A stretch of 64,000 nucleotides of DNA from Pseudomonas agarici (GCF_900109755.1 NZ_FOAR01000026.1:20218-84217); one strand, 5' to 3'. Positions 1 through 9,752 are shown, counted from the first letter of the stretch. A program made the numbers and translations. Notes: generated by a model not told the origin, from the sequence alone.

Positions 1-133
1 CGTGCAGGAGCAACGTGGAACCGAATGGATGAAGTATCAATCACTGAGCGACTTTCTCGACCCCGAGGATCACAGCAAGACCATCGAAGGACTGCCGGCG
101 CCGATGCGAGCGGTGATCGTCGCCCGCAAATAA
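1..133 (+). CDS. cmoB: tRNA U34 carboxymethyltransferase CmoB, C-terminal end
   Basis: Only the last 43 codons are present, read from base 2 to the TAA at 131-133. The tail contains TEWM, SLSDFLDP, KTIEGLPAP and ends RAVIVARK, closely matching the C terminus of enterobacterial CmoB as I remember it. CmoB transfers the carboxymethyl group of carboxy-SAM to 5-hydroxyuridine at tRNA position 34, making cmo5U. The start and catalytic domain lie outside the window, so the call rests on this tail alone. Confidence 0.8.
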   Translation, partial: VQEQRGTEWMKYQSLSDFLDPEDHSKTIEGLPAPMRAVIVARK

Positions 134-203
134 ACCTCGCCCCTGAGAGAGTTGGACTCCCTGCGGCGAGCGGGTCCAGCTTCGCACCTCAGGCAGATGT
201 GAA

Positions 204-698
204 TCAGGACCTGGCCCGACGACGGGCCTTGAAGAACTCGCTGAGAATGCTTGCGCACTCCTCGACCAGCACGCCACCCTCGAACAGCACACGATGATTG
301 AGAAAGTCCTGGCTGAAGAACTGTCCCTGACTCTGCACGACCCCTGCCTTGGGCTCCAGCGCGCCGTACACCACTCGGGCAATCCGCGCATGGACGATCA
401 GCCCGGCGCACATGCTGCACGGTTCCAAGGTGACGTAGAGGGTACTGCCCGGCAGCCGGTAATTGCCCGCAGCCTGGGCCGCCGCACGAATGGCGACCAT
501 CTCGGCATGAGCGCTCGGATCGCTGGCGCTGATCGGGCAGTTGAAGCCGCGCCCGATAATCTCGCCGCCCTGGACCACCACCGCGCCTACCGGCACCTCA
601 CCCAGCGCCGCGCCCTGATTCGCCAACGACAAAGCCTCGCGCATGAAATCCTGGTCGCGGCTGCGATCGATGATCGCGGTGGGACGAATCTGGCGCAT
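204..698 (-). CDS. tadA: tRNA-specific adenosine deaminase TadA
   Basis: Zinc deaminase that converts A34 to inosine in tRNA-Arg(ACG). With the start at 698 the protein is 164 aa. The zinc and catalytic motif HAE is at about residues 64-66 and PCSMC at about 93-97, both intact, and the hallmark GEVPVGAV is at about 33-40. The frame stays open further upstream, but that extension overlaps the preceding oxidase gene. The ATG at 698 overlaps the oxidase stop (TGATG), so translation is probably coupled. Length and motifs fit the family well. Confidence 0.93.
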   Translation of the reverse strand: MRQIRPTAIIDRSRDQDFMREALSLANQGAALGEVPVGAVVVQGGEIIGRGFNCPISASDPSAHAEMVAIRAAAQAAGNYRLPGSTLYVTLEPCSMCAGLIVHARIARVVYGALEPKAGVVQSQGQFFSQDFLNHRVLFEGGVLVEECASILSEFFKARRRARS

Positions 699-2074
699 CA
701 CGCCACCTCGATGGCGGCCATCAGGCCGGTTTCCATATGGTCGACCACATGGCAATGGAACATCCACACCCCTGGATTATCCGCCACCAGGGCCACCCGC
801 GCGCGCTCGTTCTTACCCAGCAGATAGGTATCGGTGAAGTACGGAATGATCGTCTTGCGATTCGAGGCAATGACCTTGAAGCTCATGCCGTGCAGGTGGA
901 TCGGATGTTGGTACTGGGTCATGTTCTTCAATTCGAAAATATAGCTCTTGCCCTTCTCCAATTTGGCGATGAGCCGGTCGGCGCAGGTTTTGTCGGTGAT
1001 GTCCCAAGCTCTACCGTTGATCTGCCAAAGGCTCGGCGGACGGCCAGTATCGAGGTTCACCGAGACCGAGCCCACCCATTCGAAATTGAAGTTGAGCTTC
1101 TCGGCATTCGCCAGGTCCGGCTCGGCAATCGGGTTGGCCGGCAAGGCGGGGGGCCACTCGGTCGGGGCGTCGGCGTTAGCGACCGAACGGAAGGTGCCGA
1201 GCCGCACCGGGCCGTTGCGCAAGGACAACTCCTCACCCACCGCTGGGGCCTTGATCGCCAGGCAGATGCGCATGCCTGGCCCGAGCCAGTACTCCTTGCC
1301 CAGGGGCCGTGGCACCACGGGGTTACCATCCAGAGCATAGATCCGCGCTTCGGCGCCTGGGATATTGATGCGATAAGTCAACGTGTTATCAAGATTGAGC
1401 AGACGTACCCGGGTGATCTGTCCGGCCGGTAGCTCGACCACCGCTTGCGGCCTACCGTTGATGGTCGCCAGCCGTCCCGCCGTCCCGCCCCGCGCAGCCT
1501 CCCGGGGAATGCTGAAGGGCACGAATGCGCCCTCTTCATCGACATGCCAGCTTTTCAGGCTAAGGGTACGCTCATAGCGAAAACCAGTGGGCTCGCGCTC
1601 TTCGATGATCAATGGACCGACCAGCCCGCGACCCAACTCTTCGCTGCTGTTGACGTGGGGATGGTACCAGTAGCTGCCCGCATCCGGGACGCGGAACTTG
1701 TAGTCGAAATACTCGCCCGGCAAGACCGGCAGTTGTGAAACATAGGGAACCCCGTCCATTTCCAACGGCAAGCGGATGCCGTGCCAGTGGATGGTGGTGG
1801 CAACGGGTAGATGGTTGATGAAACGCACTCGCAACCACTCCCCCTGGCGGACCCGCAGCTCGGTGCCCGGCACCGAAGGACCGAAGGCCCAGGCCGGAGT
1901 CCGGTGCCCGGCCACCAGCTCGACATCCAGCGGTGCGGCGATCAGTTGGTAATCATGTCCGATTTCGGCGTCAGCCATCTTCCTCAGCCAGTACCGCGAT
2001 GCACCGCCGACGCCCACACCGATCACTGCCACACCGACCAGGCCACCGAGTATTTGCCGACGGGAAAAAGACAT
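698..2074 (-). CDS. multicopper oxidase, Tat-exported
   Basis: Periplasmic copper oxidase of the CotA/CueO type, about 458 aa from the ATG at 2074 (an alternative start lies at 2086). The N terminus has a twin-arginine signal (SRRQILGG) followed by a hydrophobic stretch. All four copper-binding motifs are visible: HWHG, YWYHPH, HPIHLHG near the C terminus, and FHCHVVDHMETG at the end, which holds the His-Cys-His of the T1/T3 sites. In P. aeruginosa a homologous metallo-oxidoreductase sits between tadA and guaA; here guaA is about 24 kb away. Substrate unknown: metal ions or phenolics are typical of the family. Confidence 0.88.
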   Translation of the reverse strand: MSFSRRQILGGLVGVAVIGVGVGGASRYWLRKMADAEIGHDYQLIAAPLDVELVAGHRTPAWAFGPSVPGTELRVRQGEWLRVRFINHLPVATTIHWHGIRLPLEMDGVPYVSQLPVLPGEYFDYKFRVPDAGSYWYHPHVNSSEELGRGLVGPLIIEEREPTGFRYERTLSLKSWHVDEEGAFVPFSIPREAARGGTAGRLATINGRPQAVVELPAGQITRVRLLNLDNTLTYRINIPGAEARIYALDGNPVVPRPLGKEYWLGPGMRICLAIKAPAVGEELSLRNGPVRLGTFRSVANADAPTEWPPALPANPIAEPDLANAEKLNFNFEWVGSVSVNLDTGRPPSLWQINGRAWDITDKTCADRLIAKLEKGKSYIFELKNMTQYQHPIHLHGMSFKVIASNRKTIIPYFTDTYLLGKNERARVALVADNPGVWMFHCHVVDHMETGLMAAIEVA

Positions 2075-2313
2075 GAACTCAACCACCTCACCGAATCAAC
2101 CGAGGGCCTAAGGCCCACAAAAGGCAAATACGATACACCCGCAGTTGAGAAACAGTAAGGCCAAGCTGGCGATAGGCCGCAGGCGCGTCCTGTCAGTCAG
2201 GCCCATTCGCGGCAATGCGGTGTCCCGACAAGCCTGGTCCCCCGGGTTTTCACTCGTAAACAAATGTCGAGTACAGCCCCAACATTGTGAGAGCAGGCTT
2301 GCCGGCGATGGCG

Positions 2314-2604
2314 TCAGTCCAGCCCTACCAATAAATGAACCACGCCACCGGGCAATGCCATCACCCCCGGTACACCGGCTGCCCGCAACCCCGACGAATC
2401 GATTCTGCTCGCATCATGCAACTCGACCCGTAGCCGCGTCAGCGCCACACGCCGCCAGGACTTGAGATTGGCCTCCCCGCCCAGGGCCGTCAGGATCGGC
2501 GCGGCCAGTGCTGGCGCCGGGGCGGCGCTGGCGAGCGTCGATTGATCCGGCACCAAGTCCGGAGTCAGGGCCTTCCAGAACGCCCGCTTTAATGTATCGA
2601 ACAT
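2314..2604 (-). CDS. stand-alone EIIB-like PTS domain lacking its cysteine
   Basis: A 96-aa protein resembling the EIIB domain of glucose-family PTS permeases. The conserved C-x-TRLR phosphorylation motif reads A-L-TRLR here: the codon is GCG, so the phosphoryl-accepting Cys is Ala. Downstream family features remain, including the VPGVMALPGG segment. The gene follows the EIIA-HPr-EI fusion by 2 bp and is the last gene of the trehalose operon. TreP carries its own intact EIIB (HCVTRLR), so this copy is not needed for phosphotransfer and may be regulatory or a relic. I infer that it is translated from its position and intact frame. Confidence 0.7.
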   Translation of the reverse strand: MFDTLKRAFWKALTPDLVPDQSTLASAAPAPALAAPILTALGGEANLKSWRRVALTRLRVELHDASRIDSSGLRAAGVPGVMALPGGVVHLLVGLD

Positions 2605-2606
2605 GA

Positions 2607-5141
2607 TCAGTTCTCCAAGACCGGCGCGACCGCCGTTAATTGTTGATGCTGGCGCAGCAACTCACGGACCTGCTCCGCGCTTTCCTGGCCAAGAATCCGT
2701 TGCGCCAGCGTCCGACACTCCTCCAGGCTGACCTCGCGCACCGCCGCCTTGATCGATGGGATCAACGGTACGCCGACCGACAACTCATCCACCCCCAGCC
2801 CCAGTAGGGCCGGCAGCGCCAGAACCTCGGAGGCCAGGGTGCCGCAGACCCCCACCCACTTGCCATGGGCATGGGCCGCCTGCACCGTGGTGGCGATCAG
2901 GCGCAACACCGCCGGATGCAAACTATCGGCCTGACTCGCCAACTGCGGGTGATCACGGTCCATCGCCAGGGTGTACTGCGTCAGGTCGTTGGTCCCGATG
3001 GAGAAGAAATCCACTTGCGGCGCAAACAGATCGGCCATCAGGGCCGCCGAGGGCACCTCGACCATGATCCCCAGTTTCGGCAGTTCGCTCAGCCCCAGCG
3101 CTCGGGCTTCCTCGACCAGAAACAGTCGGGCCTGATGCAACTCGGCTAACTGAGTGATCATCGGTAGCATGATATGCAGCCGGGTCCGTCCGGCGCAGGC
3201 GAGGATTGCCCGCAATTGCTGGCGCAGCAGTTCGGGACGTTGCAGGCACAGGCGAATGCCGCGCATGCCGAGAAACGGGTTGGCCTCGCTGTCCATTGGC
3301 ACATAAGCCAACGGCTTGTCACCACCGACATCGAGGGTACGCACCACCAGGGCGCGTTCCGGACCCAGGGCCTGGGCGATCGCAGAATAAGTGGTGCCCT
3401 GCTCTTCGATACTCGGGGCGCTGCTGCGATCAAGATAAAGAAACTCCGAGCGCAGCAAGCCGACGCCTTCGCCGCCCAGCGTCAGCGACTGCTTCACTTC
3501 CGCCAGCGAAGCTACGTTGGCCATGACCTTGACGTGATGCCCATCGCGGGTGCGCGCAGCCTGATGGGACTGTGCGGTTTCGCGCTGGCGACGCTGGCGC
3601 TGCTGCTGGCGCTTGACCAGCAACTGCTGGACGTCCGCCTCTTCGGGCTGTAGATGCAACTGCCCCAGATCGGCATCCAGCAGCACTTGGGTACCGCAGG
3701 CAATGTGTAAAGCCTGCGCCGGCAGTCCGCATAACGCCGGTAGGCCAAAGGCCCGGGCGAGGATCGCGACATGGCTGGTGGCACCGCCGCCGACCGTGGC
3801 GAACCCCAGCACCTTGCGCGTATCCAGCCCGACGGTTTGCGACGGCGTCAGTTGCTCGGCGATCAGGATCGCATCGTCCGGCAACTCCGTCGCCGGTTCC
3901 TGGACACCTTGGATCAAACGGAGTACGCGCTGGCCGACGTCCACCAGGTCCAGGGCGCGCTCGGCGAGCCGGTCGCCGCCGAGACGCTTGAACAAGGCCG
4001 CGGTCTGCGCGGTGGCTGCACGCCAGGCAAAGGCCGCGCTCTTGCCTTGGGCCAGCAGCGACTGGGCCTGCTCCAGCAGACTCGGGTCTTCGAGAAGCTC
4101 CTGGTGGGCCCGGAAAATCTGCGCCTGGGTGCTGCCGAGCGCATTGTCCTGCAAGGCCTGCAGGGCCTGGGTCGCTTCCATCAAGGCACGTTCGAGGGCG
4201 GCACGTTCGTGATCTTCGCCAACACCCGACTCCTGGACACTCAGCACTTGCTCGCAGATCTGCACCACCTTGCCGAAGGCCGAGCCTGGCGAGGCGCAGA
4301 CTCCGCGCAAGAGGGTCGCGGACGATGCCTGCGGGGCATCGAAGGTTGCCACGGTGCTCTCGCTCGTAATGGTTTCACCACATCCCTGGGCAATCAGGGT
4401 CGTCAGCGTATCGAGGGCAGCCTGGGCATCCTCGCCCGCGGCACTGACCTGCAGGACATCGCCCGGACCGGTCTGCAACGCCATGATCGCCACCAGCGAC
4501 TTGGCGTTGGCGCTGTCCTGGTGCCTGTGCAGATGGATACTGGCGGCAAAATCTTTCGCCGCCCGGGCCAGCACCGCCGCCGGACGGGCGTGCAGGCCAT
4601 TGGCATTGGGCAGGCTAAGGGGGCGGGAGAATAACACTTCGCCCTCGCCCTTCACTGGCGCGATGCCGGGCGTCGCGGCCAGGCTCAGGCTTAGCAACGT
4701 CTGGCCGCTTTCGACCCGCCCGTCAGCAGGCACGTGCAGGGTAAGGGGCTCACCGCTGACCAGCACCACCAGGGTCAACAAACTGCGGGCATGCAGGGCC
4801 AGATAGTCCGCATCGAACTCGATCAGCGCTTGCCCTGCCTGTACCTGTTCGCCTGCGCGGACCCGTGCGGTAAAGCCCTTGCCCGCCAGATTCACGGTGT
4901 CCAGGCCGATATGCAACAGAACCTGCACGCCATGTTCATCGGTAAGGCTGATGGCATGCCCGCTGTCCTGAACATTGCTAATCACTCCGGCCAACGGTGC
5001 GCAGAGCACGCTGGACGTCGGATCGATACACAGGCCATCACCGATCAGGCGACTGGAGAACACCGAATCGGGGACCCGGTCCAATGGCATCAGCACCCCT
5101 GATAACGGCGCGAGCAGTTCCAGGGAAGAGGTTGCGGTCAT
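2607..5141 (-). CDS. fused EIIA(Glc)-HPr-enzyme I phosphotransferase
   Basis: An 844-aa cytoplasmic protein supplying every soluble phosphocarrier step of a sugar PTS. Residues 1-150 are a EIIA(Glc)-type domain with the paired histidines at H62 and H77 (LLHIGLD). Residues about 172-260 are HPr with H184 (GLHARPA). Residues about 277-840 are enzyme I, with the phospho-histidine in GGGATSHVAILA at H457 and the PEP-binding region downstream. TreP in the same operon has EIIB and EIIC but no EIIA, so this protein is its expected donor. Domain order matches the pseudomonad NagF-type fusions; linkage argues for trehalose here. Confidence 0.92.
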   Translation of the reverse strand: MTATSSLELLAPLSGVLMPLDRVPDSVFSSRLIGDGLCIDPTSSVLCAPLAGVISNVQDSGHAISLTDEHGVQVLLHIGLDTVNLAGKGFTARVRAGEQVQAGQALIEFDADYLALHARSLLTLVVLVSGEPLTLHVPADGRVESGQTLLSLSLAATPGIAPVKGEGEVLFSRPLSLPNANGLHARPAAVLARAAKDFAASIHLHRHQDSANAKSLVAIMALQTGPGDVLQVSAAGEDAQAALDTLTTLIAQGCGETITSESTVATFDAPQASSATLLRGVCASPGSAFGKVVQICEQVLSVQESGVGEDHERAALERALMEATQALQALQDNALGSTQAQIFRAHQELLEDPSLLEQAQSLLAQGKSAAFAWRAATAQTAALFKRLGGDRLAERALDLVDVGQRVLRLIQGVQEPATELPDDAILIAEQLTPSQTVGLDTRKVLGFATVGGGATSHVAILARAFGLPALCGLPAQALHIACGTQVLLDADLGQLHLQPEEADVQQLLVKRQQQRQRRQRETAQSHQAARTRDGHHVKVMANVASLAEVKQSLTLGGEGVGLLRSEFLYLDRSSAPSIEEQGTTYSAIAQALGPERALVVRTLDVGGDKPLAYVPMDSEANPFLGMRGIRLCLQRPELLRQQLRAILACAGRTRLHIMLPMITQLAELHQARLFLVEEARALGLSELPKLGIMVEVPSAALMADLFAPQVDFFSIGTNDLTQYTLAMDRDHPQLASQADSLHPAVLRLIATTVQAAHAHGKWVGVCGTLASEVLALPALLGLGVDELSVGVPLIPSIKAAVREVSLEECRTLAQRILGQESAEQVRELLRQHQQLTAVAPVLEN

Positions 5142-5204
5142 GACATCACCTTCTATCGTTATTCTTTGAAACGCCGGCAGGGCAAATGCCCCACCCGCAT
5201 GAAC

Positions 5205-6431
5205 TTATTGCCACCAGTACTCAATCTGCACACCCACGTTGGCGCCATTTCGCGCCCTACCGAAAGCCCCGGTATCGGACAACGCAGAGCCCGCCGCCCA
5301 CTCGTTGGCCGCCCGCTGCGCTGCTTTGTTCCAACTAGCGTAGGTGTAGTAGAGACGGACTTCGGGACGCGCCCAAAAATCCGCGCCCTTGGGTGACCAG
5401 GTCGGGGCGAAGGTAAACTTGCTGAGCTTGCGGGTGCCGCCTGGCGCCTCGACCCGGTCATGGCCCAGCTCGGTAACCAGCTTGAATTGTTCGCTGATGG
5501 CGTAGGACGGGCGCACGCCAAGAGACATCCAGGTCTGGCCCTGGCCATCGGGACGAATGTCCTTCTGATAAACCGCCGCAACCTGCCCGCCAAAACGCCG
5601 GGTCACCTGCCAATCGAAGAACTCCACCGCGCGGTAGCTTTTGTTGCCGGTATCCAGATGCTTATCGCCGGTGTAGCCCAGGCCGGTGCCCGGCCCCTCG
5701 CCGTATTGCAGGGCAAACTTGTTCTTGCCACCCAGGAAGTCGTTGCGCACATGCTGCGCGGTGATCGCCCACCCTCGTTGGGTATCGCCATGCCGAGGGG
5801 CATCGATGTAACTGAAACCGAACTCCAGCTCACCCTCGGCGTGGGTCTTGAATCCTGCCACGTTGAAATCATGGCGATTGATAGAATCCTTCTGGTACAG
5901 GTTGTCCTTGCGCGAAAACGCATAGCTGTACTTCAGGTCGCCGATCCGCACATCCTCGACACCAGCGCCGGTAGCGCTCTGGTTCCAGTAGTAGAAATCG
6001 GAGATATGGATATCGTTTCGCTTGTAGTAACGACGCCCCGTCCACAGGGAACCGCCATTGAGCGACGGCATGTTCGACCAATGCGCGTACATTTGCGGCA
6101 TACGCGCTGAACCGTGGTCATTGCCCTGGAATCTCAGGTCACGATCGTACTTGTTATAGAGCGAGGCCATGGCATCGACACTGAACACCGAGCCATCGTC
6201 GAGCGTCAGCAGATCCTGGCGCAGTTCCAGCTCCCCATAGTGCTCGCACTCATTGCCGAGGCGGTACTTGGATTGTGCGCCCGGTAACTGGAAACAACTT
6301 TGCGAACTGCTGTTGAGTGAACTTCCCAACCCGCTACGCAGGTATCCGGAGAACTCCAGGGAGTAAGCAGAGAATGGCAGCCCCAGGGATACACAGCCCA
6401 CCACAAGGCTTCTATTTATTATTGTTTTCAT
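5205..6431 (-). CDS. LamB/maltoporin-family outer-membrane porin
   Basis: A 408-aa 18-strand sugar porin of the LamB/ScrY family. It has a signal peptide ending around AYSLEF, followed by the family signature FSGYLRSGLGSS, a Cys pair (SCFQLPGAQSKYRLGNEC) and GELELRQD. The C terminus ends in an aromatic residue pattern (EYWWQ) typical of BAM-assembled barrels. The ATG at 6431 is preferred over 6461 because GAGG lies upstream and the signal peptide begins there. Placed between treC and the EI fusion, it probably admits trehalose. The exact sugar specificity cannot be read from sequence. Confidence 0.88.
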   Translation of the reverse strand: MKTIINRSLVVGCVSLGLPFSAYSLEFSGYLRSGLGSSLNSSSQSCFQLPGAQSKYRLGNECEHYGELELRQDLLTLDDGSVFSVDAMASLYNKYDRDLRFQGNDHGSARMPQMYAHWSNMPSLNGGSLWTGRRYYKRNDIHISDFYYWNQSATGAGVEDVRIGDLKYSYAFSRKDNLYQKDSINRHDFNVAGFKTHAEGELEFGFSYIDAPRHGDTQRGWAITAQHVRNDFLGGKNKFALQYGEGPGTGLGYTGDKHLDTGNKSYRAVEFFDWQVTRRFGGQVAAVYQKDIRPDGQGQTWMSLGVRPSYAISEQFKLVTELGHDRVEAPGGTRKLSKFTFAPTWSPKGADFWARPEVRLYYTYASWNKAAQRAANEWAAGSALSDTGAFGRARNGANVGVQIEYWWQ

Positions 6432-6530
6432 GAACCACCTCATTATTTTTATTGTGATCAATGCTCAATTGTCAGGCGCAACCTCCCAGCGCACGATGTG
6501 GTGCGAACCGTATTTGACGAAGGATTTTTC

Positions 6531-8180
6531 CTACTTTTCTGACAGATACAGCACAAAAGACTCGTAGGGTCGCAGCAACAATTCGCGACCGTGTGCAGGA
6601 CAATCCTGATAGTTGCTGATCACCACGCGCAGCTCTTGTCCCGGACTGAAGACTCCCTCAGGCAACAGGACCTCGCAGCTATCGGCGTAAAAGTTATTGA
6701 TGACCAGCAGACGCTCGCCCTGCCCTTCGCGCACATAGGCCCAGACCCGTGGATGCTCGGGAAGCAACTGACGATAAACCCCTTCGACCATCAGCCTTTC
6801 GGTACGGCGCAAGGCCACCAGACGACGATAGTGATGCAGCACTGAGTCAGGCGTTTGTCGCTGTTGCTCGACGTTGATCTGCGCTGCATTCGACGGTACA
6901 CCGATCCACGGCTGCACCGAACTGAAGCCGGCGTTCGGCCCTGCGCTCCACTGCATCGGTGTACGACCGTTATCACGGGACTTCTGCATGATCGCCGCCA
7001 TGCTCTGTGCGTCGGACTCGCCGGCTTCACGCTTGATGCGGTAAATGTTCAGGGTCTCGACATCGCGGTACTGGGCGATATGGTCAAAGCCAGGATCGGT
7101 CATACCCAGTTCTTCACCCTGGTAGATGTAGGGCGTGCCCTGGAGAAAGTGCAGTGCGGTGGCGAGCATCTTGGCCGAAACCGTGCGGTACTCGCCGTCA
7201 TTGCCAAATCGCGAGACCACCCGTGGCTGGTCGTGATTACACCAGAACAGGGCGTTCCAGCCGCCGCCAGCCTGCATGCCGAGCTGCCAGTCGGAAAGGA
7301 TGCGCTTGAGTTCGAGGAAGTCGAAATCGGCGCGCACCCATTTCTCCATGTTCGGGTAATCGACCTTCAAGTGATGGAAGTTGAAGGTCATCGACAGCTC
7401 CCGCGACTCCGCACGCGAATAACGGATGCAGTGCTCCAGGCTGGTGGAAGACATTTCACCGACATTGATCAGATCATGACCGGCAAACACTTCCCGATGC
7501 ATTTCCCGCAGGTACTCATGGACATTCGGACCGTCGGTGTAGAAACGCCGTCCGTCGCTGGCGTCCTCGGGGAAATCCGCCGGTTTGGAAATCAGGTTGA
7601 TCACGTCGAGGCGAAAACCTCCGACGCCCTTGTCGCGCCAAAAGCGCATCATCTTGAAAACTTCCTGGCGCACCTTGGGGTTGTCCCAGTTCAGGTCGGC
7701 CTGGGTGTGATCGAACAAATGCAGGAAATACTGGCCGGTTTGCGCCTCGTACTCCCAGGCGCTACCGCCGAACTTGGACTGCCAGTTATTCGGCTGGTCG
7801 CGCCAGATGTAGAAGTCGCGGTACGGGTTGTCCAGGCTGCTGCGGGCCTGTTGGAACCAGGCGTGCTCGATGGACGTGTGATTGACCACAATATCGAGCA
7901 TCAGCTTGATGCCGCGCCGTCCGGCTTCGGCGATCAACAACTCGCAGTCGGCCATGGTACCGTAGCTCGGGTCGATGGCGTAGTAGTCGCTGATGTCGTA
8001 ACCGTTGTCACGTTGCGGCGACCCCAGGAACGGAGTGATCCACAGGTAATCGACGCCCAGCCACTTCAGGTAGTCGAGCTTGTCGACCACCCCCAGCAGA
8101 TCGCCGGTGGCCTGGCCTGCATGACTATGGAAGCTCTTCGGGTAGATCTGATAGATCACCGAATGTTGCCAGTCTTGCAT
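6531..8180 (-). CDS. treC: alpha,alpha-phosphotrehalase
   Basis: GH13 hydrolase, 549 aa, cleaving trehalose-6-phosphate to glucose and glucose-6-phosphate in the cytoplasm. The beta/alpha-barrel motifs are clear: DYLWITPF, DIVVNHTS, the nucleophile Asp in GFRLDVIN, the acid Glu in NVGEMS, and NHDQPR. The frame is open far upstream into treP, but the start at 8180 has AAGGGA just before it and begins at the family N terminus (MQDWQHSVIYQIYPKSF). It lies 44 bp after treP, so one transcript is likely. Confidence 0.94.
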   Translation of the reverse strand: MQDWQHSVIYQIYPKSFHSHAGQATGDLLGVVDKLDYLKWLGVDYLWITPFLGSPQRDNGYDISDYYAIDPSYGTMADCELLIAEAGRRGIKLMLDIVVNHTSIEHAWFQQARSSLDNPYRDFYIWRDQPNNWQSKFGGSAWEYEAQTGQYFLHLFDHTQADLNWDNPKVRQEVFKMMRFWRDKGVGGFRLDVINLISKPADFPEDASDGRRFYTDGPNVHEYLREMHREVFAGHDLINVGEMSSTSLEHCIRYSRAESRELSMTFNFHHLKVDYPNMEKWVRADFDFLELKRILSDWQLGMQAGGGWNALFWCNHDQPRVVSRFGNDGEYRTVSAKMLATALHFLQGTPYIYQGEELGMTDPGFDHIAQYRDVETLNIYRIKREAGESDAQSMAAIMQKSRDNGRTPMQWSAGPNAGFSSVQPWIGVPSNAAQINVEQQRQTPDSVLHHYRRLVALRRTERLMVEGVYRQLLPEHPRVWAYVREGQGERLLVINNFYADSCEVLLPEGVFSPGQELRVVISNYQDCPAHGRELLLRPYESFVLYLSEK

Positions 8181-8224
8181 GGGAATTCCCTTGTCGTCAG
8201 TGGCGTCGGTATCGGGCTTGCACC

Positions 8225-9667
8225 TCAAGCGACGCGGTAGCCGGGACGGACGATCTTCACGCTCAAGCCGCAGGTGAGGACAAAAGGCACGACAATCGCG
8301 ATCAGCATGCCGACAATAAACATCGGGATGAACGACGGAATGATCGAAATGAACCCCGGCAAACCGCCAACGCCGATGGCCGAGGCCAGCACCTGGTTCA
8401 GCGAAAGCAACACGCTGGCGAGTGCCGAGCCGATCAGCGCGCAGTAGAACGGAAACTTGTAGCGCAGGTTGACGCCGAACATCGCCGGTTCCGTGATACC
8501 GAAGTAGGCGGAGATCGCCGAGGTCGAGGCCATGCCGCGGTCGCGGGCATTGCGGCTCATGTAGAACACGGCGAAGGCCGCGCTGCCCTGGGCCAGATTG
8601 GACATAACGATCATCGGCCAGATAAAAGTGCCGCCATGGCCCGAGATCAATTGCAGGTCCACCGCGAGGAACATGTGGTGCATGCCGGTGATCACCAGCG
8701 GCGCATAGAGCAAGCCGAAGATCACACCACCGAGCGCCGGCGCCACGTCGAACAGCCAGACCATCCCTTCGGTGATCAGGATCCCCAGGTGGCGGGTCAC
8801 CGGACCGATGATCGCCAGCGCCAGGACACCGGTGACGACGATGGTGGTGATCGGCACCACAAGCAGTTGAATGGCATTGGGCACTCGCGCCCGCAGCCAC
8901 TTCTCGATCACGCTCATGACATAGGCGGCCATCAGGATCGGCAGAATCTGTCCCTGGTAGCCGACTTTCTCGATACGAAACCAGCCGAAGATATCGAAGT
9001 ACGGCAGGCTTTGGCCGTCCAGGCCGGCGACCGCCTTACCGTAGTTCCAGGCATTGAGCAGGTCCGGATGGACCAGCATCAGGCCCAGGACGATACCGAG
9101 GATTTCGCTGCCGCCAAAGCGCTTGGCCGCCGACCAGCCGACCAGCGCCGGGAGGAACACGAAGGCCGTGTTGGCCATCAGATTGATCAGGCTCCACAGG
9201 CCGTCCAGCGACGGATAGGCCTCGAGCAGCGTTTTGTCGTCGATGAACATGCCCTTGGCGCCCATGAGGTTGTTCACCCCCATCAGCAGCCCGGCAATGA
9301 TCAGCGCCGGCAGGATAGGCATGAACACATCGGAAAACACCCGCACCAGCCGCTGTATGGCGTGGGTCTTGTCGGCCCCTTTCTGCTTGACGTCAGCAAT
9401 GGTCGACACCGCCAGGCCCGTGAGCTCGCGCAACGCGGCGTAGACTTTTTCCACCTCACCGGGGCCGATGACGATCTGAAACAGGCCAGCGCTAAAGAAT
9501 GAGCCCTTGACCAGCTCGATCGCGGACAGGGCGACCTTGTCGACCTTATTCGGGTCTTTGAGCGCCAGCCGCAGACGGGTGACACAATGAGCGGCCTGCT
9601 CGAGGTTTTCGGCGCCGCCGAGACTTTGCAGCAGCTCGCGAGCGATATTCGGATAGTCGTGGCTCAT
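8225..9667 (-). CDS. treP: trehalose PTS permease, EIIBC
   Basis: A 480-aa inner-membrane permease. The N-terminal EIIB domain (about 1-85) has the phosphorylated cysteine C28 in AAHCVTRLRLALKD. Residues about 105-475 form a glucose/sucrose-type EIIC with many hydrophobic segments and a conserved GITEPAMFGV motif. No EIIA domain follows, so phosphate must come from the EIIA-HPr-EI fusion in the same operon. The start at 9667 has a GGAAGA ribosome site; the open frame begins 15 codons earlier with no support. First gene of the operon and divergent from treR. Confidence 0.92.
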   Translation of the reverse strand: MSHDYPNIARELLQSLGGAENLEQAAHCVTRLRLALKDPNKVDKVALSAIELVKGSFFSAGLFQIVIGPGEVEKVYAALRELTGLAVSTIADVKQKGADKTHAIQRLVRVFSDVFMPILPALIIAGLLMGVNNLMGAKGMFIDDKTLLEAYPSLDGLWSLINLMANTAFVFLPALVGWSAAKRFGGSEILGIVLGLMLVHPDLLNAWNYGKAVAGLDGQSLPYFDIFGWFRIEKVGYQGQILPILMAAYVMSVIEKWLRARVPNAIQLLVVPITTIVVTGVLALAIIGPVTRHLGILITEGMVWLFDVAPALGGVIFGLLYAPLVITGMHHMFLAVDLQLISGHGGTFIWPMIVMSNLAQGSAAFAVFYMSRNARDRGMASTSAISAYFGITEPAMFGVNLRYKFPFYCALIGSALASVLLSLNQVLASAIGVGGLPGFISIIPSFIPMFIVGMLIAIVVPFVLTCGLSVKIVRPGYRVA

Positions 9668-9727
9668 ACTTTTCTTCCGCTGTTTCTTGTTATTGGAAAG
9701 GCTTGGCAGCACATAGAAACAAAAAAT

Positions 9728-9744
9728 ACTCGTCTATACGAGTT
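9728..9744. promoter_or_regulatory. probable TreR operator, treP-proximal
   Basis: ACTCGTCTATACGAGTT is an imperfect palindrome centred between treP and treR. The second copy nearby is its reverse complement, as expected for a dimeric GntR-family repressor. Its position 60 bp before the treP start suits repression of the tre operon. The binding protein is inferred from context. Confidence 0.65.
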
Positions 9745-9752
9745 AAAGCAAT

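Noticed and set aside
2243..2313. A possible REP-like element (GAGCAGGCTTGCCGGCGATGG)
   Set aside because: Only a partial match to pseudomonad REP sequence, single copy, no clear paired partner in the window.
8181..8900. A 240-codon N-terminal extension of treC
   Set aside because: The extension is an out-of-frame reading of treP; the ribosome site and family N terminus are at 8180.
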